Program-made: the position numbers and the translations under genes | The notes under the pieces: generated by a model | The model's database searches: none | What the model was told of the DNA's origin: nothing | The model's input: only the letters and a program-made list of their open reading frames with translations | Source of the DNA: Desulfovibrionaceae bacterium | Lineage (GTDB): Bacteria > Desulfobacterota > Desulfovibrionia > Desulfovibrionales > Desulfovibrionaceae | Direction of reading: 5' to 3' | Length of the DNA: 7,023 nt | Assembly (NCBI GenBank): GCA_030539415.1 | Contig: JAUNSE010000105.1 | Location: 1 to 7,023, forward strand | In this document: positions 1-6,300 of the stretch, one piece after another | Layout of the letters: every line of letters starts with the position of its first letter | Numbering within the stretch: the stretch's first letter is position 1

Positions 1-3000
1 GACGATGCCGCGGATGATCAGGCTGTAGGACACGCCCTGGCCGCAGAAGCCCACTTCCTTGCCCCACTTCTGGCCGGTGAGGATGCAGACCAGGATGGTC
101 CACACGACGGCCGGATCCTCCTCGTCGTAGATGGAGGAGAGTCTGGCGTTGTCGCGGTCCGTGGCCAGCACCATCTGGGTCATGTCGTTGGAGCCGATGG
201 AGAAGCCGTCGAACTCCTCGATGAACTCCTTGGAGATGATGGCATTGGACGGGATTTCGGACATCTGGATGATCTTCAGGCCGTCCTGGCCGCTGACCAG
301 CTTGTGGACCTTCTCCATGTACAGGCGCATGGAGCGGGCCTCCTCGAGCGTGCGCACGAAGGGCAGCATGAGCTGCAGGTTGGTGGCGCCGTACACCGAG
401 CGGGCCTGCTTGAAGGCCTCGAGCTCCCAGTCATGGATGTTGCGGGACACGCCGCGGTAGCCCAGCATGGGGTTGGCTTCGTGGCTCTCGAAGAGGTTGC
501 CGCCGATGAGGTTGCGGTACTCGTTCGACTTGAAGTCCGTGGTGCGGTAGACGATCTTCTTGCCGTAGAAGGCCATGGCGAACAGGGCCAGGTTCTGGGC
601 CAGGGTCTGGACGTAGTGCTCGCGGCCGGAGCGGTAGCCGCGGGACTTGATGATCTCCGCGATCTTGGCCGGGAGATTGCGCATCTCGTCCATTTCCTTC
701 TTGAGGCCCACGCGCAGGCTGACCTCGTCGCGCAGCTTCTGGATGTTCTGGAAGAGCTTCTGCACGACCGGCTCGTCCTGGACGCGCCTGACATTGTCCT
801 CGATGACCGCCTGGATCTCGGTGATGCGCTTGGCGCTCTCGGGATCGCCGGGCAGGCAGCGGGCCAGATCCTCGTCGTAGCCCATGATGTACTTCACGTG
901 CTCGGCCAGATCCATGGAGGTCTTGAGCACGGAGAGATGGCGGGTGGCGTTCTCCAGGTAGTCGTCCAGCTTGTGGTCGACCTCGCGCATGCGGCGGTGC
1001 AGGAGCAGGATCTCCTCGGCGTTGAGGCCCTTGTCCTCCTCGGCCATGGCCTGCATCTTCTTGGTCAGGCCGGAGACGACGCCCACGTACTCGCGCACGT
1101 TGATGTCGAAGACGATGAGGCCGGCCTCCATCTGGGAGACGATGACCTTGGACAGGCGGTCCTCGAGCACGGCCAGCTGCTTGTTGACAATGCCCTTCAG
1201 CTCGCCGTTGTCAAAGGCTTCCAGCGCCTGGGGATGGATGGAGATGTTGCCCAGCATGAACTCGGCGCGCAGCAGGCCCACCTTGAAGCGGGGGTACTGG
1301 CGCAGGCGGGACAGGAACAGGGCCTGGGCCACGTCGGCCAGCACCAGACCCACGCGGGTCTTGGTGATGGGCAGGCTCGCCACGTCCAGCTCGCCGCCGA
1401 CCTCGTGCAGGGGCAGCATGCCGCGGTAGACCTTGCCGCGCGTGCCGTCGACAGTGACTTCGCAGCCGTCCAGGGCGCGGATGCCGTCGGCGTGCTGGAT
1501 GCCGATGACGGCGGGGATGCCCAGCTCGCGGGAGGTGATGGCGGCATGGCTCGTGTCGCCGCCCACATCGGCCATGATGGCCGTGGCGATGCGCATGCCG
1601 GGCACCATGTCGGGGTCGGTGCGCTCGGCGGCCAGAACGTCGCCCTTGTTGACCTTGTTCAGTTCGAGCGCGGAGCGCAGGTAGCGCACCACGCCGTGGC
1701 CGGCGCCGCGGGAGGCGCCGTTGCCCTCGAGCACGACCTCGGCATCGGCCAGGGCCTTCTCGTCCACCTCGCGGCGGTGCATGTAGATGGTGGCCGGGTG
1801 CTTCTCGAGCTCGTCGTTCCAGCGGGTCTCGGGACGGGCCTGCACGAACCAGAGGCGGTCCTTGGCGTCGATGCAGAACTCGGTGTCCATGATGATGCCG
1901 CCGTAGGCCTTGGACACGGCGCGCACGCCCCTGGCGACCGTCTCGGCCTGGCTCAGGGACAGGGCCCAGCGCATGGACTCGAGCTCGGGAACCTCCTCCT
2001 CGCGGGTGCCGCCGCGCTCGTCGTAGACGATGCGCATGCCCTTGACGCCCATCTGGCGGATGATGACTTCGGAGCCGTCGTCGCGCTGGAAGACATACAG
2101 TTTGTCGGGCGTGACCTTGCCGCCCACGACCGCTTCGCCCAGGCCGTAGCTCGCGTCGATGCTGACCAGATCCTTGCGGTCCGTGCCGCGGCAGCCGGTG
2201 GCGGTGTCGGCGGCGAAGGCGGTGCCGGACACGACGGGGTTGATCATCTGCATGATGCAGACGGAAAGGGACGTGCCCTCGATGGCCCAGTCCTTCTTGG
2301 CCTGCTCGCCGATGGTCTCGTCGCCCAGCTCGTCGGCCTTGGCCAGCGCGTCGGAGATGGCCTCGCGGCGGTAGGTCATGGAGCGCAGGTTGTAGGCGGA
2401 GGCGCAGTCCCAGTGGTAGGCTTCGGCCACGTTGTCGGGGCCGACCTGGTTGAGATAGGTGTCCTGCAGACCGGCGAAGGCCTTCTTGCGGCTGTCCTCG
2501 CCGGCGGCGGAGGAGCGGACGGCCACGGGGGTCATCTCGTCCTCGCTCTCGTTGCAGATGTCCTGGTAGGCGCTGCGCACGGCGGCATCGACCTCGGGCG
2601 GCAGCGGGGAGGACAGAATGGCGGCCTGGACCATGACGGAGCGCTTGCGCAGCTGGTCGATGCCCTCGGGAGAGGTGGCGAAGCCCTCGACCACGTTGTT
2701 GATGAAGGTGCGCAGCTTCGTGGAGCCCTTGTCCTTCTCCTCGGCCACGGCCTCCTGCACCTGCTTGCCGAGACGGCGAACCAGTTTCTGCAGGTAGTCG
2801 GGGTCGCGGTTGATGACCGGATCGTTCCAGTCGATGCGGGAGTACTCGCGATCGACAACAGAGCGCACGACGCGGCTGTTGACTTTGCACTCGTCCAGCA
2901 CCCGATGAAAGGCCACCGAAGATATGGCCCTGAAATGCGGCGCCTGAATGTCAGGAATCTCGCTGATAATGGCCGTATTGTAGTTCTTTCCGCCGACAAG

Positions 3001-3126
3001 CAGCTCAGCGCTCTCACCTAGCTGAACAATATCCGCGCCTGTCAGCACAAGCTGTTTTCTGATGGCTTCAGGAGACTTGGCCTCCGGGGCAGGGGCCTCC
3101 GTCTTCGCGGACGTCTGTTTGACCAT
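1..3126 (-). CDS. ppsA: PEP synthase-like enzyme (pyruvate, water dikinase), C-terminus cut by the window edge
   Basis: The frame is open for 1042 codons from the ATG at 3126 to position 1, with no stop, so the C-terminus is missing. PEP synthase makes PEP, AMP and phosphate from pyruvate, ATP and water, in the cytoplasm. Domains run in family order. The ATP-grasp domain covers about residues 30-435, with GGKN at 45-48 (Lys47), AVRSSAAGED at 202-211 and VQARPET at 428-434. The swivel domain covers about 460-575, with the phosphohistidine motif GGDTSHAAI and His527. The PEP/pyruvate TIM barrel starts near 612, with Arg620 in LLRAEF, DFKSNEY at 864-870, ENPMLGYRG near 885, SEIPSN at 956-961, GSNDMTQ at 978-984 and catalytic Cys1028 in GFCGQG. 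All core catalytic motifs are intact. Compared with the 792-residue E. coli PpsA, it carries roughly 50 extra residues in the ATP-grasp domain (about 82-172) and about 170 in the barrel (about 640-828). Residues 1-22 are Ala/Pro/Lys-rich and look disordered. The ATG is the first start after an in-frame stop at 3190-3192. By analogy with E. coli about 40 residues are missing, but the true end is unknown. The PpsA-like SNEY and CGQG motifs favour PEP synthase over pyruvate phosphate dikinase. Confidence 0.92.
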   Translation of the reverse strand, partial: MVKQTSAKTEAPAPEAKSPEAIRKQLVLTGADIVQLGESAELLVGGKNYNTAIISEIPDIQAPHFRAISSVAFHRVLDECKVNSRVVRSVVDREYSRIDWNDPVINRDPDYLQKLVRRLGKQVQEAVAEEKDKGSTKLRTFINNVVEGFATSPEGIDQLRKRSVMVQAAILSSPLPPEVDAAVRSAYQDICNESEDEMTPVAVRSSAAGEDSRKKAFAGLQDTYLNQVGPDNVAEAYHWDCASAYNLRSMTYRREAISDALAKADELGDETIGEQAKKDWAIEGTSLSVCIMQMINPVVSGTAFAADTATGCRGTDRKDLVSIDASYGLGEAVVGGKVTPDKLYVFQRDDGSEVIIRQMGVKGMRIVYDERGGTREEEVPELESMRWALSLSQAETVARGVRAVSKAYGGIIMDTEFCIDAKDRLWFVQARPETRWNDELEKHPATIYMHRREVDEKALADAEVVLEGNGASRGAGHGVVRYLRSALELNKVNKGDVLAAERTDPDMVPGMRIATAIMADVGGDTSHAAITSRELGIPAVIGIQHADGIRALDGCEVTVDGTRGKVYRGMLPLHEVGGELDVASLPITKTRVGLVLADVAQALFLSRLRQYPRFKVGLLRAEFMLGNISIHPQALEAFDNGELKGIVNKQLAVLEDRLSKVIVSQMEAGLIVFDINVREYVGVVSGLTKKMQAMAEEDKGLNAEEILLLHRRMREVDHKLDDYLENATRHLSVLKTSMDLAEHVKYIMGYDEDLARCLPGDPESAKRITEIQAVIEDNVRRVQDEPVVQKLFQNIQKLRDEVSLRVGLKKEMDEMRNLPAKIAEIIKSRGYRSGREHYVQTLAQNLALFAMAFYGKKIVYRTTDFKSNEYRNLIGGNLFESHEANPMLGYRGVSRNIHDWELEAFKQARSVYGATNLQLMLPFVRTLEEARSMRLYMEKVHKLVSGQDGLKIIQMSEIPSNAIISKEFIEEFDGFSIGSNDMTQMVLATDRDNARLSSIYDEEDPAVVWTILVCILTGQKWGKEVGFCGQGVSYSLIIRGIV
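643..1209 (-). other. Helical insertion of about 170 residues inside the PEP synthase TIM barrel
   Basis: This is about residues 640-828 of the PEP synthase-like protein. In E. coli PpsA (recalled sequence) about 45 residues separate the IGVHP...LEFD segment from the strand leading to SDFKSNEY. Here 219 residues separate the same landmarks. Homology resumes at REHYVQ (about 835), matching E. coli REFYVG. The inserted stretch is rich in Leu, Glu, Lys, Arg and Met and poor in Pro and Gly, for example LLLHRRMREVDHKLDDYLEN near 707-726, which suggests long amphipathic helices or a helical bundle. It lies between the first barrel strand (VGLLRAEF) and the second (KKIVYR), so it would project from one barrel helix without removing catalytic residues. 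I recognise no named domain in it. The boundaries are approximate. Confidence 0.75.
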
Positions 3127-3130
3127 GATT

Positions 3131-3136
3131 TCCTCC
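3131..3136 (-). promoter_or_regulatory. Shine-Dalgarno of the PEP synthase-like gene
   Basis: Read on the minus strand, GGAGGA is followed by AATC and then the ATG at 3126-3124. This is a near-perfect anti-16S match (core GGAGG, 5 bases from the start). It decides the start codon, because no other ATG, GTG or TTG lies in frame between this site and the upstream stop TAA at 3192-3190. Confidence 0.85.
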
Positions 3137-3236
3137 GGGTCTGGGGCGTGGTAGGCAGGGGATTTGACTGTTGTGATGCTGTATGGATGTTAGTGCTGTT
3201 CCTTGAGCCCAGGGGAAGGCGGGAACAACTTCTTTT

Positions 3237-3265
3237 TCTCTAACTGACATTGCCGCCCGTGTCCA
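3237..3265 (-). promoter_or_regulatory. Candidate sigma-70-type promoter for the PEP synthase-like gene
   Basis: On the minus strand, TGGACA (3265-3260) matches five of six bases of the -35 consensus. After a 17-base spacer comes TAGAGA (3242-3237), which matches three of six of the -10 consensus, including the first two positions. This would leave a leader of roughly 100 bases before the ATG. The -10 match is weak and such patterns occur by chance. What raises interest is that one arm of the 12-bp inverted repeat (3247-3258) lies wholly within the spacer. The gene may equally be co-transcribed with the upstream pyruvate carboxylase gene. Confidence 0.3.
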
Positions 3266-3313
3266 CAGAAAAGCCGTTAAAAAAGGGTTTCACTGGGATT
3301 TGGGCGGCAATGT
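3247..3313. repeat. Perfect 12-bp inverted repeat in the intergenic gap
   Basis: ACATTGCCGCCC at 3247-3258 is repeated as its exact reverse complement, GGGCGGCAATGT, at 3302-3313. The 43 bases between the arms are AT-rich and include a run of six A (T on the transcribed sense) near 3279-3284. Two further base pairs could form beyond a one-base bulge. It is the most ordered element in the 219-base gap between the carboxylase stop and the PEP synthase start. The wide loop and the lack of a U-run after the second arm argue against a classical intrinsic terminator. A long-range RNA stem in the leader, or paired binding sites about five helical turns apart, are both possible. Confidence 0.7.
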
Positions 3314-3345
3314 TCATGTCGGCTGTTTATATGTTCAAACTTTTT

Positions 3346-6300
3346 CTACTGCTCGCACTCCAGGCGGCTGCCGCAGCGCGGGCAGAAGCTGGCCTCCGGA
3401 TCCACCAGCGGGTGGTGGCAGGAGGGATTCGGGCAGAGCCTCGGGGCCGGGGCCAGCTCCACCAGGAGCTCGCCGCCGCGCACGGGCACCATCTTCTTGT
3501 TCTCCTTGAAGTCGGCCGTCTTGAGCACGCGCTTGACTATGCCGTCGCAGGGAGCCAGCACGGCCTTCTCCTGCTTCATGATGGAGACGTTGAAGATTTC
3601 CTCGCCCTTGTGCACGATGTCGCCCGGGGCCACGTACATGACCCACAGGTCGCCGTTGCTCGGGCTGGGCACCTGGTAGATGTTGTTCGGGTCGGCCATG
3701 GGCACGCCGGAGCCGGAGCTGGCCTGAGCCTCGACCAGCTGCACGCCGGAGGTCATGAATTCGGAGTCCAGAATGTAGCGGACCACGGACTCGCCGGCCT
3801 CGTTGGGCCTGGAGATGGCCAGGATCTGCAGGGTGTGGGGCTTGCCGCCGCTGTCCTGGAAGGACATGGTGTCGCCCACGGCCACACCCTCGAACCAGAC
3901 GTTCAGGGGCAGGCAGTTCGGATCGCCGAACTTGGCCTGGAACTGTATGGTCTTGAGCGCGTCGCCGGGGAAGTTCAGGTACATGATGAACTCCTCGGAG
4001 AGCGGGTTCCTCTTGAGCAGGCGGGTGCACTCGGCCTTCTCGGCCTCCATGTCCACGTCGCTCAAGAGTTCCAGCGGGGAGACCTCGGTGCGCTGCATCA
4101 CGGCCTTGTGCCAGTCGGCGCCGAAGGCGCTCTCGTAGACCCAGTCCGGCGGGAAGCCCAGCGGGAGTCTGCCGAACTTGCCGAGCAGCAGATCCCTGAA
4201 GGCGTCGTTGCAGTCGTGGTAGATGGCCAGGCGCGCGTGGCGCATTTCGGGGGAGAGCCTGTCCTCGGGGGTGCGGTTCACCTCCTGCATGACCTCGAGC
4301 AGGTACTTCACCTCTTCCTCGCCGCCGCGCTTGAAGGCGGAGGTCACGGCCAGGAAGGAGGTGTTCCAGGTGATCTGGCTGCCGGGGGTCACGTCATGGT
4401 AGCGGACAATCTGGCGGGTCTGCTCCAGGAAGCGCAGCATGTAGGGCAGAAGGTGGATGTAGCCCTGCTTCATGGCGCCCTCCTGCGAGGAGGAGGTGGC
4501 GCCGCCGGGCATGCCGTGGCGCACCACGTCGTAGTCCGTGCCCTGGAAGTACGGCGAGCAGTAGCGGTCGTAGTAGGGCATGATCTGCTTGCAGACGAAG
4601 TTGGCCGCGCGGATGGCGTCCTTGTCCAGATTGGTCTTGAGGCCCAGCTCGTCCTCGAGATAGGCGCAGAGGGCCAGCACGTCGCCCTGGCCGTAGGTGC
4701 GCACCGCGGCGCCCAGGGAGGCGTCCAGGATGTGGCAGCCGGCCTTGGCCGCCGCGCCGCAGGACGGGATGAAGAGGCCGTCGGTGGTGTGGCGGTGGTA
4801 GTGCAGGACCAGCTCGGGCCAGCGCTTCTTGAGAGCGGTCACAAGCTCGGTCATGACGCGCGGGGGCACCTGGCCGGCCATGTCCTTCAGGCCCAGGATG
4901 ATGTTCCTCGCGGCAACTTCCTTGGTGGCGCCCATCACCTTGGCGACCATGCCGAGCAGGTCCTCGGTGACGCCCAGGTAGTGGTTCACGTCGAAGCCTT
5001 TCGCCCAGGAGAGGGAGATGGCCGGCTCGAAGACGCACTCCTTGCGGTTCATCACCACAGTGGCGAAGGGCATCATGTTCTCGGCGTGGTTCAGGAAGTC
5101 GAAGCAGCGCACGATCTGGTAGTTGTCGCAGACCATCTCGCCGGTGGCCATGGTGGCGTTGCGGCTCTGGGGCTTGTATCCCAGCACGTTGGTGGAGCGG
5201 ATGAGCAGCTGCTTCATCGTCTTGGGCGCGAAGCGGTTCCACTCCTGGGCCTCGGTGAAGGGATAGGTCATGTTGGCCAGCATGGCCACATGGAAGTGGG
5301 CGCCGCCGCCGTTCTCAAGGGAGAAGTAGCCGATGTTGTCCAGGTAGGGGCCGTAGAGACGATCCTCGGCCAGGCGCAGGCGGTTGCCGGAGTTGGACTG
5401 GGTGGCGTCGCGCGCGGTCGTGTCGGTGAAGTGCACGTGGTCGCTCGCGCGGATGTAGTCCAGCAGGGCCTCCCTGTCCCCGCGCGGATAGGGATTGGGA
5501 CGGCGGCGCAGGCTTCCCTCGATGCGGGGCAGGACCGGGTTGAAGGCGCCCAGGCGCGGCGTGTCGCGCGAGCGGTAGACACCCAGCGAGACGTAGGGGT
5601 TGTAGCCGCGGGCGGAGATCTCGGCCACCAGACGGCCGAGGCGCTCGGCCTCGGGGGCTAGGTCCTCGTAGTAGAGCAACTCGGGATGGCGGGCCACGAA
5701 GTCCGTGGTCACCTCGCCGCTGCGGAATTCGGGCGATTTCAGCACCTGGCGGAAGAAGGGAATGGTGGTGCTGACGCCGCCGATGACGTATTCGGACAGG
5801 GCGCGGTCCATGATGCCCAGAGTCTTCTCCCAGTCATGGGCGAAGGCCAGGAGCAGGGAGCCGGCCGAGTCGTAGTTGGGCGGGAACTCGTAGCCCGCGG
5901 ACAGGTTGGAGTCCAGGCGCACGCCGGGGCCGCCGGGGGAGACGTAGCGGGTGATGCGGCCGGAGTTGGGCTCGAAGTTCTTCTGCGGATTCTCCAGGTT
6001 GATGCGGCACTGCATGGCCGTGTAGCCCGGGCGCAGGGTCTTCTCGCTGTAGCGCAGCTGGGCGCCGAAGGCCACGGCGATCTGCTCCTCCACGAGGTCG
6101 ATGCCGTAGCGGGACTCGGTGACGCCGTGCTCCACCTGCAGGCGGGTGTTGACCTCGATGAGGTACGGGGTGCCGTCCTTGGTGACCAGGAACTCGACCG
6201 TGGCCAGGGAGTGGTAGCCCACGGCGCTGATCAGGCGGCGGGCGTAGTCCTTCAGGCGCTCGCGCAGGTCGCGGGTCACGACCTTCCAGGGCGAGGGGGT

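Noticed and set aside
1211..2890. A 559-codon minus-strand open frame overlapping the PEP synthase-like gene
   Set aside because: It is an Arg/Gly/His-rich out-of-frame shadow. The frame starting at the ATG at 3126 carries all domains without interruption through this region.
304..3021. A 905-codon open frame on the plus strand
   Set aside because: It lies opposite the PEP synthase-like gene and is rich in Val, Leu, Ala, Gly, His, Asp and Gln, the composition expected when GC-rich, C/G-ending codons are read antisense. It shows no recognisable motif, while the minus frame carries the full set of family motifs.
3202..3220. CCTT...AAGG inverted repeat in the leader of the PEP synthase-like gene
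   Set aside because: Only four base pairs are clear at the ends and the interior cannot form a stable hairpin with a reasonable loop.
3068..3250. A 60-codon minus-strand open frame spanning the gap and the start of the PEP synthase-like gene
   Set aside because: It begins at the inner arm of the inverted repeat, has no convincing ribosome site, overlaps the real gene out of frame, and encodes no recognisable pattern. A leader peptide cannot be excluded, but nothing supports one.
3246..3315. Intrinsic terminator between the two genes
   Set aside because: The stem is good but the loop is 43 bases and no U-run follows the second arm on either strand. The run of T on the minus strand lies within the loop and has no hairpin directly before it.
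3250..5661. An 803-codon open frame on the plus strand
   Set aside because: It is opposite the pyruvate carboxylase gene and has the same Val/Leu/Gly/His/Gln-biased antisense composition. Its start lies within the intergenic inverted repeat and I see no Shine-Dalgarno before it.
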